Shown piece after piece: positions 22,787 to 31,096 of a stretch of 64,000 nucleotides of DNA; within the stretch, counting starts at the first letter, position 1, and each line of letters opens with the position of its first letter. The DNA is from Rhodococcus sp. P1Y (GTDB taxonomy: Bacteria > Actinomycetota > Actinomycetes > Mycobacteriales > Mycobacteriaceae). Location: contig NZ_CP032762.1 of NCBI RefSeq assembly GCF_003641205.1, positions 5,352,001 to 5,416,000 of the forward strand, written 5' to 3'. The notes beneath the pieces were generated by a model that did not search any database, was not told the origin of the DNA, and was given only the letters and a program-made list of their open reading frames with translations. Both the position numbers and the translations under genes were made by a program.

Positions 22787-24141
22787 CCAGCGACGCGAGG
22801 GATATCGCGCGTCAGTTGCTTTCCCGCAGCGGCTATTCGACGGTCCACGTCGACGAACCAAGCCCTGGCTCGGCCGTTCCCAGAGCATCGACGCCCCCTG
22901 GCATCAGCTCCTCCACGCGTCCGCCACGGGGCGCGGGCCTGCTCGACCACCCCGACATCGTGGCCACGGTCGATCGCTTCGACGGCGTCGATGCGATGTT
23001 CGCCTCGCTCGGCATTCCCAATCCGCTCTATCTCGAGCACGAGGGAACGAGCGGCGCGACGATCCGGCAACTCGATCGAGACATGATCAACTTCGGTTGC
23101 TTCAACTACCTCGGTTTGAGCAACGACCTCCGGGTCGCGGAAGCGGCGAAGGCTGCAATCGACGAATACGGCACTTCGGTGTCGGCGAGCCGCATCGTCT
23201 CCGGCCAGATTCCGCTGTACGCGGAGTTCGAGTCGCGAATTGCCCAGGTCTACGACGTGGACGACGCGGTGATCACGACGAGCGGGTACCTCACCAATGC
23301 CGCAGCGGTCGGGTACCTGCTCGGACAGGGCGATCTGGCCGTCTGTGACGCCCTGGTGCACAGCAGCATCGTCTCCGGTACGGAGTGGGCGGGTTGTCGT
23401 CGAGTCACTTTCCGCCACAACGATCCTGGCGCACTCGAGGCGATACTGAAGATGTCGAGAGGCAGCTTCACCCGTGCGATGGTGATCCTGGAGAGCCACT
23501 ACAGCATGGACGGTGACGTCGCCTTGCTACCGCAGCTCGTCGAGGTGGCTCGCAAGTACGACTGCGCCGTGATGATCGACGAGGCTCATGCGTTCGGTGT
23601 CCTCGGCGAGCGTGGTCATGGCATCAGGGATCTCTACGGACTTCCCGGCGACGCAGTGGACATCTGGATGGGAACGATGTCCAAGGCGCTTGGCAGCGTC
23701 GGCGGATTTTTGGCCGGACGTCGAGAAGTGGTGAGAGCCTTCAAGTATTCCGCCCCCGGTCTCAGTATGTTCGCGACGGCGCCTGCTCCAGCGTCCATCG
23801 CCGCGGCGCTCGCCGGCCTCGACATCATCGACACGGAACCGGATCGAATTGCACGACTGCACAGCAACGCACAGCACGCATTCGCGACGGCACAGGCACT
23901 CGGACTGAAAACCGGTCTGGCCGAGGGCACACCGATTCTGCCGATCATCGTCGGAGACACTCAGAAGGCTGTACTCGCCAATGTCTCACTGTTGGAGGCG
24001 GGTGTGAACGTCAACGCGATCACGTATCCCTCGGTCCCTCTCGGGGAGGAACGGCTGCGGTTGTTCGTCTCGAGCGAGCACACGACTGAGCACATCGACA
24101 CGGCACTCACCGAGATTTCGGCGGTATTGGAGAAGTTCTGA
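22783..24141 (+). CDS. Alpha-oxoamine synthase (PLP-dependent, AONS/serine palmitoyltransferase-like)
   Basis: The 452-residue protein has about 85 extra N-terminal residues, then a fold-type I PLP domain of the AONS/KBL/SPT/CqsA family: NFGCFNYLGLSND, GTSVSASRIVSGQIPLY, DEAHAFGVLGERGHG (Asp266 and His269) and TMSKALGSVGG with the predicted PLP lysine Lys301. These enzymes join an amino acid to an acyl thioester with loss of CO2, giving an alpha-amino ketone. The GTG start overlaps the PKS stop by 4 bp, so the two are translationally coupled. Inference: it off-loads the PKS acyl chain, as the related enzymes of prodigiosin and sphingoid pathways do with ACP- or CoA-bound chains. Amino-acid choice cannot be read. 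Confidence 0.9.
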   Translation: MTSDARDIARQLLSRSGYSTVHVDEPSPGSAVPRASTPPGISSSTRPPRGAGLLDHPDIVATVDRFDGVDAMFASLGIPNPLYLEHEGTSGATIRQLDRDMINFGCFNYLGLSNDLRVAEAAKAAIDEYGTSVSASRIVSGQIPLYAEFESRIAQVYDVDDAVITTSGYLTNAAAVGYLLGQGDLAVCDALVHSSIVSGTEWAGCRRVTFRHNDPGALEAILKMSRGSFTRAMVILESHYSMDGDVALLPQLVEVARKYDCAVMIDEAHAFGVLGERGHGIRDLYGLPGDAVDIWMGTMSKALGSVGGFLAGRREVVRAFKYSAPGLSMFATAPAPASIAAALAGLDIIDTEPDRIARLHSNAQHAFATAQALGLKTGLAEGTPILPIIVGDTQKAVLANVSLLEAGVNVNAITYPSVPLGEERLRLFVSSEHTTEHIDTALTEISAVLEKF

Positions 24142-24145
24142 ACCA

Positions 24146-24179
24146 CGCCGTGCGGGGCCGGCCAGCGCCCCGCACGGCG
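24146..24179. terminator. Intrinsic hairpin between the convergent oxoamine synthase and KAS III genes
   Basis: Perfect 13-bp arms CGCCGTGCGGGGC and GCCCCGCACGGCG with an 8-base loop lie between the two stop codons. A U-run is absent, so efficiency is uncertain. Confidence 0.75.
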
Positions 24180-24189
24180 ATCGGTGACG

Positions 24190-25182
24190 TCAGTGGGCCA
24201 GGACCATTGCACCCCAGACGAATCCGGCGCCGATGGTGGCGATGACCGTCACCTCGCCCTTTCCCGCGCGACCGTCTCGCCGCAGCTGCGCCATCGCAGT
24301 GAAGATGCTTGCAGCACCGGTGTTTCCGAGTCGGTCGAGGGTGATGGGCGCCAGCGCCCGGTCGACTCCGAGCGTGTCCATCACATTGTGGACGATGTTG
24401 CGGTTGGCCTGATGGAACACGAAGTTGTCGATGTCCGTCAGTGCCAGATCGGCGGCGGCGACGGCGCGGCGGACCACGTCGGGCAGTAGCGACGTCGCGA
24501 GCTTCCATACGCGGGGCCCATCCATGTAGATGAACTGGTCGCCGCGCTCGATCGTGGACGCGTTCACCGGGTGTCGCGAACCGCCGCTTCGAATGCCGAC
24601 CGACATGTCCAGCTCGGCGGAGATCACCGAAGATCTGATGCCGCGTCCCGACGCCTCCTCGCCGGTGACGATGGCAGCACCGGCCGCGTCGCCGAAGAAG
24701 ATTCGCGTCGTTCGGTCCTCGGGGTCGGTCTGCCGCGAGAACACCTCGACGGCCACCACGAGTACGTGCCGATACCTGTCGCCGATCATGGACGACGCCA
24801 ATTCCAGTGCGAGCAATCCCCCGGAGCATGCTCCCTGGGTAAGGTCGATCGGTAGTGCACGCGTCGCACCCATGCGTTGGGCGACAGTCAAGGCCGTCGA
24901 CGGGAACGGTTGATCCGGATTCGCCGTCGCCAGGACGATGGCATCGATGTCCAGCGCGGCAAGACCGCTTCTGTCGAGAGCTGCCTGTGCTGCCTCGAGC
25001 GCGAGATCCGATGCTGCGAGGTGGTCTTGGAGAAAACGGCGCTCGGTGATTCCGGTCCGTTGCTCGATCCACGTCTGGTCGGTGTCCAGTGTCGAGCACA
25101 GCTCGGCATTGGTCACGACCCTGGACGGTACTGCGTCGACGAAATGGCGCGCGGTCACCTCGACCGGTTTCTGCACGTTCAC
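24190..25182 (-). CDS. 3-oxoacyl-ACP synthase III (KAS III / FabH-like)
   Basis: The 330-residue protein is a thiolase-fold KAS III with the complete triad: Cys119 in DLTQGACSGG, His257 in VFHQANRNI and Asn287 in RLGNTGAASIF. The WIEQRTGITERR and GDAAGAAI segments are standard. Start is GTG at 25182. Housekeeping FabH normally sits with fatty-acid genes; here it is embedded in a PKS/oxoamine island and divergent from the exporter, so a pathway role is likely: making or transferring a starter unit, or condensing an acyl group with the product. It converges on the oxoamine synthase gene. Confidence 0.9.
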   Translation of the reverse strand: MNVQKPVEVTARHFVDAVPSRVVTNAELCSTLDTDQTWIEQRTGITERRFLQDHLAASDLALEAAQAALDRSGLAALDIDAIVLATANPDQPFPSTALTVAQRMGATRALPIDLTQGACSGGLLALELASSMIGDRYRHVLVVAVEVFSRQTDPEDRTTRIFFGDAAGAAIVTGEEASGRGIRSSVISAELDMSVGIRSGGSRHPVNASTIERGDQFIYMDGPRVWKLATSLLPDVVRRAVAAADLALTDIDNFVFHQANRNIVHNVMDTLGVDRALAPITLDRLGNTGAASIFTAMAQLRRDGRAGKGEVTVIATIGAGFVWGAMVLAH

Positions 25183-25462
25183 GTATGTCCATCCATCCCG
25201 AGCAGTTGAAGTATTGACCAGATGGTCCGACCGAAAGGCTCTGCAGCAGAACAGCTTGCGAATGAGTACGCCGCGCGCGCAGTGTGGCGCTAGAGTAACC
25301 GAGTGCAGCGAACTTCTGCAGTCTCGACGGCGGAAAGTTATCGGTGTAGTGTCACCTCGAAACTCAGCTGACCAGCGGCAACAGGGGGCTCGCTCGAAGC
25401 GCTCAGCGTGGTGAATCCGGACGAACCCCGAAACAGTGTTCTTCCACCCGACAGGACGTCAC

Positions 25463-27661
25463 GTGCCAGACGCTTCGAACTCAGCAGCTCCGCCTGACCA
25501 CTCGGCTCGACAACCGCGAAACAGACTGGTGGAAACGATCATCGGTCGTGCGCGGTGGGTGCTCGCCACCTGCTTGGCCGTGGTTGTCGCAGCCGGGGTG
25601 TGGGGCGTCGGCGTCGTATCGGATCTGAGCCTCGGCGGCTATTCCGATCCGGGAAGCGAAGCCGCTCAGGTCGACGACATCGTCGACGCTCGGTTCGGCC
25701 GCACCGTCCCGGACGTCGCCATCGTCTACACCCCGCAGGACGGCAGATCAGCGGACGAGATCCGCGGCGACGTCGAAGCGAACCTGGCCGACATCGATCC
25801 GTCGCTACTGGTTCGCCCGCCGTTGACGTACTGGAACGTTCCCCCCGCGTTCGCGCAAGGGCTGAAGTCCTTCGACGGTCGCTCGGTGATCGCAGTGCTG
25901 ACGTTCACCGGTGACGAAGACGACCGCGTCAAGGCATACCGCGACATCAAGGACGAGCGCCTGCTGAACGGTATCGACGTTCAGTTCGGCGGCTTCTCGA
26001 CGATCGCCGATGCCTACAACACCGAGGCACGTGCGGATCTCGTTCGCGCCGAGACGATCACGTTCCCAATATTGATGGTGTTGCTGCTCGTCATCTTCGG
26101 CGGAGTCGTCGCAGCGGCGGTACCGCTGTGCATCGGAGGGCTCAGCATTCTGGCCTCGCTCGCAGTGATGCGGATTCTCACCTCGTTCACCGAGGTGAGC
26201 GTGTTCGCCACGAATATCGCGTCTCTGGTCAGTCTCGGAATGGCCGTGGACTACAGCTTGTTCATGGTGACTCGCTTCCGCGAGGAACTGCGTCACGGCG
26301 CCTCCACGCAGGACGCCGTTCGCGCCACTATGGCGACGGCAGGAAGAACCGTCGCGTTCTCGGGATTGTTGCTGGTGTGCGGCTTCGTCGGGATGCTCAT
26401 ATTCCCGCAGGCGATGGTCCGTTCTCTCGGGTTCGGCGGTATGGCCGCAGTCGGCGCTGCGGCGTTCGTCTCGCTCACGGCCCTTCCCGCTGCTCTCGCA
26501 TTGCTCGGCCGTCGCATCGATTCGCTGACCTGGCGCACAGGCGCGATCGACCGGGGCGACCAGCGGGCCGAACGGTTCTGGGGTTCGGTCGCGCTTCGAG
26601 TTATGCGCAGGCCGATCGTCGTCGCTGCATCCATTCTCGCGTTCCTCGCGTTGCTCAGCGCGCCGGTCTTCGGCGTCGCGCTCGGCGACCTCGACCACAG
26701 GGGACTACCGCAGGACGCCCCGGCCCGGGTCGCCACCGAAAAGTTGTTTTCGGATTTTCCACTCGCCAATTCCGGTGTCACCGTCATGGTTCGGTCGACA
26801 GGCGCGACACCCCCCGACGCACGAACGGTTCTCGCGGTCGCGAGCGAGATCGGCCGACTCGACGGCATCGCGGGCGCGGCGCCTGCAGGCGAATCGGACG
26901 ACTACGCGGTGGTGCGTGCAATCCTCAGTTCGCCCGATCGCACCGAAGGTGCCTTGGCGGCGGTGGATTCCATCCGAGACATCGTCCCGCCCGAGGGCAC
27001 GGTGATCGAGATCGGCGGCCCGACAGCGCTCAGCCAGGACGGCATCACGTCCATCTACGACACGATCCCGTGGATGTTCGCCATCATGATCGCCGCGACA
27101 TTCGTCGTCACCACCGCTGCTTTCCGATCGATTGTGCTGTCGGTGAAAGCAATTGCGATGGCAATGATCAGCCTGACCGCGACGTTCGGTGTTCTGACCT
27201 TGATCTTTCACGACGGACACGGGGCAGGGCTGCTCGGCATCACGCCCGGACCGCTGCAAGCCACGATGAGCATCCTGATCCTCGCAGTCGTGTTCGGACT
27301 CTCCACCGACTACGAGATATTTCTGTTGTCTCGCATCGTCGAAGCACACGATCGCGGCGCATCCACCGAAGAGGCAGTGCGTTTCGGCGCTGCTCGGACC
27401 GGCAGAGTCGTGACGGCTGCTGCGCTCCTCCTCATCACGGTGACAGCTGCGTTCTCGCTGTCGGAACTCGCGATGATGAGGCTGCTCGGAGTCGGGGTCA
27501 TCGTGGGTCTGATCATCGACGCGACTGTGGTACGGATGTTGCTCGTTCCCGCGCTCGTCAGGCTCATGGGTGAGGCGAACTGGTGGCTGCATCCGAAAGT
27601 TAACCTGCCACAAAACCACACACCATCGGAAGAGAGAGGCGAGAAAGAACATGCCGGTTGA
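25463..27661 (+). CDS. MMPL-family (RND) membrane exporter
   Basis: About 732 residues from the GTG at 25463, chosen because AGGACG lies five bases upstream; the frame also permits a GTG at 25436. The layout is one N-terminal transmembrane helix, a soluble porter domain, five helices, then the same again. Both halves carry the MMPL Asp-Tyr proton-relay pair: GMAVDYSLFMVTRFREEL and FGLSTDYEIFLLSRI. MmpL proteins of mycolata export lipids and lipid-like polyketides. Next to a PKS, this protein is the probable exporter of the product. It overlaps the GNAT gene by 11 bp. Confidence 0.92.
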   Translation: MPDASNSAAPPDHSARQPRNRLVETIIGRARWVLATCLAVVVAAGVWGVGVVSDLSLGGYSDPGSEAAQVDDIVDARFGRTVPDVAIVYTPQDGRSADEIRGDVEANLADIDPSLLVRPPLTYWNVPPAFAQGLKSFDGRSVIAVLTFTGDEDDRVKAYRDIKDERLLNGIDVQFGGFSTIADAYNTEARADLVRAETITFPILMVLLLVIFGGVVAAAVPLCIGGLSILASLAVMRILTSFTEVSVFATNIASLVSLGMAVDYSLFMVTRFREELRHGASTQDAVRATMATAGRTVAFSGLLLVCGFVGMLIFPQAMVRSLGFGGMAAVGAAAFVSLTALPAALALLGRRIDSLTWRTGAIDRGDQRAERFWGSVALRVMRRPIVVAASILAFLALLSAPVFGVALGDLDHRGLPQDAPARVATEKLFSDFPLANSGVTVMVRSTGATPPDARTVLAVASEIGRLDGIAGAAPAGESDDYAVVRAILSSPDRTEGALAAVDSIRDIVPPEGTVIEIGGPTALSQDGITSIYDTIPWMFAIMIAATFVVTTAAFRSIVLSVKAIAMAMISLTATFGVLTLIFHDGHGAGLLGITPGPLQATMSILILAVVFGLSTDYEIFLLSRIVEAHDRGASTEEAVRFGAARTGRVVTAAALLLITVTAAFSLSELAMMRLLGVGVIVGLIIDATVVRMLLVPALVRLMGEANWWLHPKVNLPQNHTPSEERGEKEHAG

Positions 27662-28274
27662 CATCAGAGCAGCAACCAAGTCCGACATCAGGGAGATGTC
27701 GGCGATGATGGCACGTGCTTTCCAATCGGACGACCCGGTGAGCGCCTATTTCTTCCCTCGGGACGATCGCAGGCCCACACTGCAGCGGCGGATGATGTCC
27801 GCGCTCATTCGGCACCGATATCTTCCGATCGGCGGCGCGGAACTCGCCGTGTTGGACGGCAAGATCGTCGGCGTGAGCCTGTGGCACCCGCACGACGCAC
27901 CCCAGCCGCCGTGGTGGCGTACCGCAATTGCGGGCCCACATCTGTTGTGGGCGATGCGACGTGGCGTACGGGCCGGAATTCAGATGGACAAGATGCTCGA
28001 CGAGGGCGCACCCGACGAGAACGCCGTGCTGTGGGTCTACCTGGGCGTCGAACCGACCCTCCACCGTTCCGGAGTCGGTGCAGCCCTGTCCAGGTCGATT
28101 TTCGATCGAGTCGATCGCGAGGAACGAACGACGTTCGGGATTTGCAAGGAGGGCAACATTCCCTTCTGGACGGCGATGGGGTTCGTCGAGGTCGGTACGG
28201 CAACGATCGGTCCACGGGGACCACTGGTTCATCGAATGAACCGTCCTCCGGCGGTGGTACCCACTGCGTCGTAG
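27651..28274 (+). CDS. GNAT-family N-acetyltransferase
   Basis: A 207-residue protein from the ATG at 27651 (MPVDIRAATKSDIREMSAMMA), with a purine-rich ribosome site (GAGAGAGGCGAGAAAG) and an 11-bp overlap with the MMPL gene. It has the GNAT layout: N-terminal helix, VLDGKIVGVSLW, the acetyl-CoA loop region VYLGVEPTLHRSGVGAAL and C-terminal FWTAMGFVEVGTATI. GNAT enzymes acylate amines. In this island the natural candidate substrate is the amine made by the oxoamine synthase or the aminotransferase-reductase, giving an N-acyl lipid, or it gives self-protection; both are inferences. Confidence 0.85.
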   Translation: MPVDIRAATKSDIREMSAMMARAFQSDDPVSAYFFPRDDRRPTLQRRMMSALIRHRYLPIGGAELAVLDGKIVGVSLWHPHDAPQPPWWRTAIAGPHLLWAMRRGVRAGIQMDKMLDEGAPDENAVLWVYLGVEPTLHRSGVGAALSRSIFDRVDREERTTFGICKEGNIPFWTAMGFVEVGTATIGPRGPLVHRMNRPPAVVPTAS

Positions 28275-28299
28275 CCGGGCAGCGCACCCGGCTACGACG
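28267..28299. terminator. Hairpin terminator after the GNAT gene
   Basis: 13-bp arms CGTCGTAGCCGGG and CCCGGCTACGACG separated by CAGCGCA. The left arm includes the last codons and stop of the GNAT gene; the right arm precedes the stop of the convergent fusion gene. Confidence 0.75.
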
Positions 28300-28309
28300 C
28301 TGGTGACCA

Positions 28310-30868
28310 TCAGTCCGACTCGCGCCACCGAGTTGCTTCGGCCAACTCGAATCCGTAGCGATCTGCAAGAACGCCGAGACGATGGACGCTCGCTGGGTCG
28401 AGCGCAGTGCCGATACTGCGCAGCTCGAACTCCCCGGACAGCGACAGCAACATCGTTTCGGCCATGCATGCATACGTCAGACCGGGTGCGATTCCGTAGT
28501 TCAGTCCGAAGTCCGATCCCGCGGGCAGTCGGACGATACCGCCGTCGAACACGGTGACATCGGGCCTGATTCGCTCGACATCGTGCGGAATGTTCGGCGG
28601 TTGCGCGACATCGCAGACGATGGCGTCAGCGGCGAGATCGGCCGCGTCGATCAACGAATGCGGTGCCGACGTCGCCGCGATGACGATGTCCGCCCGTGCC
28701 ACCCCGGCCTTGGGGTCGTCGAAGAACTCCAGATGACCGCTGGTGACCAGGTTGTCGACGGTTGCGTTCTCGGCCGCACCGGCGAAGCCACCGGATCCGC
28801 CCCTGGCCGCATCGACGAGCTCGCCCGCAGCGTCCCACAGCTTCGGAGCGATCTGGCCGCGTTCACCCGGTCGACCGACGAGCGCGATCGACCCGACGTC
28901 GGGAGCCAACGCCCGCGCGATGGTCCGGCCGATCGCTCCCGCAGCACCGAGGACAGCCACCCGTACGGTGGCCAGGTCGATTCCGCGTTCCGCGCACACC
29001 CGGTGCACTGCCCGAATACTCGCCGCGGCCGTGAACGAGTTACCCGTGGTGAGTACACCTGCCATCCTCCCCAGCGCCAGCCCGTTGCCTGTCACCACCG
29101 AGGAGTATCCACCCAGTCCGACGACGGCAGCGCCCCTCTCGAACGCCAAGTTCGCGGCGCCGGCAACGGCTGCCACGGCCGCTGCCGGCGGAAGCGTCAA
29201 AAGGCCTTTGGAGGTGAACGGCAGTCCTATCAGCGTTCCGTGCGCGGCACTGTCCTGCTCGGTGATGATTCGTCCGCTACCGATGACGAATGGCGACGGG
29301 TTGAGCTCGGAGGTCGCCGACGCGAACCTTCCGAGGAGGTCGCCGCGTTCGGGGTGGGAGAACTCGGCCAACGACGTGTCGAATGCTGCAAAGAAGTCCA
29401 GATCTAGCGGATGAGCGATGAAGCCGAACTTGCCGTCGCCTGCCTCTTCCCGAACGAACGGGAGTCGCTTTCCCACAATGGACTCCGCTGTCGGCTCCGG
29501 CTTGGGCGGTCGTCCGACGAGGTGCCCGATAAGCCCACCCAGATCACCCTCGGACGCAAAGGCCAAGGCTCGATCCAGCGCCGCGATCATTCGGCTGCAC
29601 TCGGATTCGGTCACCGTCAACGGCGGCTCGATCCGGAGAACACGTGCGCCGAACAGCGTCGGAGCTACGCGAATACCCTCCACCTGCGACAGGTAGGACG
29701 AGACCATGACCGCGAGGTTCTGCTGGTCGGCGATCGATCCGAGGATCGCCTGCCGTCCAACGAAGTTGATGTCGTCGGTGAGCTCGAGTCCGAGCAGCAG
29801 CCCGCGCCCTCGGACGTCGGTGACGACGGCAGGGTACTTCGCAGCGAGCCTGCGCAACTCGGCCTCGACGATGCTGCCGATGTCTCGTGCGCGGGCCACC
29901 AGGGCGCCGCCATCGGCGGTGAGCTGGTCGAGCACAGCGATTCCGACTCGCGCGGTCAACGCGTTACCGGCGAAGGTGGACGTGTGTCGAAGCGCAAAGC
30001 TCTCCCCCATCAGCTCGGGTTTGCACAACACTGCACCGCTCGGCAGAACTCCACCTCCGAGCGCCTTGGCCAACGCCAGAATATCCGGCACCACCCCGTC
30101 CGCGTCGCACGCGAACATTGTTCCGGTGCGGCCCAATCCAGTCTGAACCTCGTCCAACGCCATCAGCACCCCGTGCTCGGTGCAGATTTCGCGGACCCGA
30201 GCGAGATAGCCCTCCGGCGGGGTCACAACGCCGCCTTCGCCTTGGATCGGTTCCACAACGAACACCGCAAACTCCCCAGGAGCGTCGACGAACGCCCGCT
30301 CCAGTGCGTCGCTGTCACCGAACGCTACCGAGGCGAATCCTGGTGCCGGGGCACCGAACCCAGTCTGGTATTTGCTGTTGCCTGTCGCAGACAAGGCGCC
30401 GAGTGTCTTACCGTGGAAGCTGTTTTCCGTACTCAGAACGCCGAGTCGCCCCGTCGCGGACCTGGCGATCTTGATGGCGACTTCGATCGCCTCAGCGCCG
30501 CTGTTGACGAACGTCACCCGCCCGAGCCCTTGCGGGGCGACGGCAACCAACCTCACAGCCAGCTCGCCGGCCGGAAACAAGACCGAGGGCTGGACAAAGA
30601 CGGCCTCGCCGCCGGCGCGAACCGCGTCCATCGCTCGCCAGACGCTGTCGGGGTTGTGCCCGAAAGGAAGTGCGCCGTACGCCCCTGCGAAGTCGAGGTG
30701 GACTCGTCCGGTGGCATCGTACAACTCGGTACCACGACCCGATACGTACTCGACTCCGAGGTCGACCGCGTCGAGCAGCCTGACCAATTCGGGGTTGACA
30801 GCCGTTGCGTAACCCTCGCGGCCGATGGAGATCTCGGTAGAAACTCGTCCGATGGATATGTCGGTCAT
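28310..30868 (-). CDS. Fusion of class III aminotransferase and AAR-like acyl-ACP reductase
   Basis: This 852-residue protein has two parts. Residues about 20-445 are a class III PLP aminotransferase: GAEAIEVAIKIAR, ALDEVQTGLGRTG (Asp239) and LALAKALGGG with the PLP lysine Lys268. Residues about 479-845 resemble the cyanobacterial aldehyde-forming acyl-ACP reductase (AAR): KFGFIAHPLDL, GLGGYSS, TTGNSFTAA, the NAD(P)H loop GAAGAIG (641-647), a DGGIVRLP segment and YACMAETMLL, where Cys801 matches the AAR catalytic cysteine. Predicted role: reduce an acyl-ACP or acyl-CoA to an aldehyde and transaminate it to a primary amine in one polypeptide. TamH of tambjamine synthesis combines reductase and transaminase activities similarly. 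It is convergent with the GNAT gene. Start is ATG at 30868. Confidence 0.88.
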   Translation of the reverse strand: MTDISIGRVSTEISIGREGYATAVNPELVRLLDAVDLGVEYVSGRGTELYDATGRVHLDFAGAYGALPFGHNPDSVWRAMDAVRAGGEAVFVQPSVLFPAGELAVRLVAVAPQGLGRVTFVNSGAEAIEVAIKIARSATGRLGVLSTENSFHGKTLGALSATGNSKYQTGFGAPAPGFASVAFGDSDALERAFVDAPGEFAVFVVEPIQGEGGVVTPPEGYLARVREICTEHGVLMALDEVQTGLGRTGTMFACDADGVVPDILALAKALGGGVLPSGAVLCKPELMGESFALRHTSTFAGNALTARVGIAVLDQLTADGGALVARARDIGSIVEAELRRLAAKYPAVVTDVRGRGLLLGLELTDDINFVGRQAILGSIADQQNLAVMVSSYLSQVEGIRVAPTLFGARVLRIEPPLTVTESECSRMIAALDRALAFASEGDLGGLIGHLVGRPPKPEPTAESIVGKRLPFVREEAGDGKFGFIAHPLDLDFFAAFDTSLAEFSHPERGDLLGRFASATSELNPSPFVIGSGRIITEQDSAAHGTLIGLPFTSKGLLTLPPAAAVAAVAGAANLAFERGAAVVGLGGYSSVVTGNGLALGRMAGVLTTGNSFTAAASIRAVHRVCAERGIDLATVRVAVLGAAGAIGRTIARALAPDVGSIALVGRPGERGQIAPKLWDAAGELVDAARGGSGGFAGAAENATVDNLVTSGHLEFFDDPKAGVARADIVIAATSAPHSLIDAADLAADAIVCDVAQPPNIPHDVERIRPDVTVFDGGIVRLPAGSDFGLNYGIAPGLTYACMAETMLLSLSGEFELRSIGTALDPASVHRLGVLADRYGFELAEATRWRESD

Positions 30869-30969
30869 CAGTGCTCCGTGTTCTCGCGAACCACCTCCGG
30901 TACGCGAGCTGCCGGGAGGCGAACACGCGCAACCAGAGCTCGCCCCCCACTGGGACGCAAGCGCGATGT

Positions 30970-30992
30970 TAACTGCTCGAAGCCTGCAGTTA
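30970..30992. promoter_or_regulatory. Inverted repeat upstream of the aminotransferase-reductase fusion (possible operator)
   Basis: Arms TAACTGC and GCAGTTA separated by nine bases, about 100 bp upstream of the fusion gene start, in an AT-richer stretch. No regulator gene is visible inside the island, so any binding protein would be encoded elsewhere. Confidence 0.35.
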
Positions 30993-31096
30993 GCGGAACA
31001 AAATACCGATGATGAGGTTAAGCCGCGAACAAACCGTGCTTACGGTCGGTTTCACCACCGCAACGGAGTCTTACCTGTCGTGAAGGTCACATGCCG

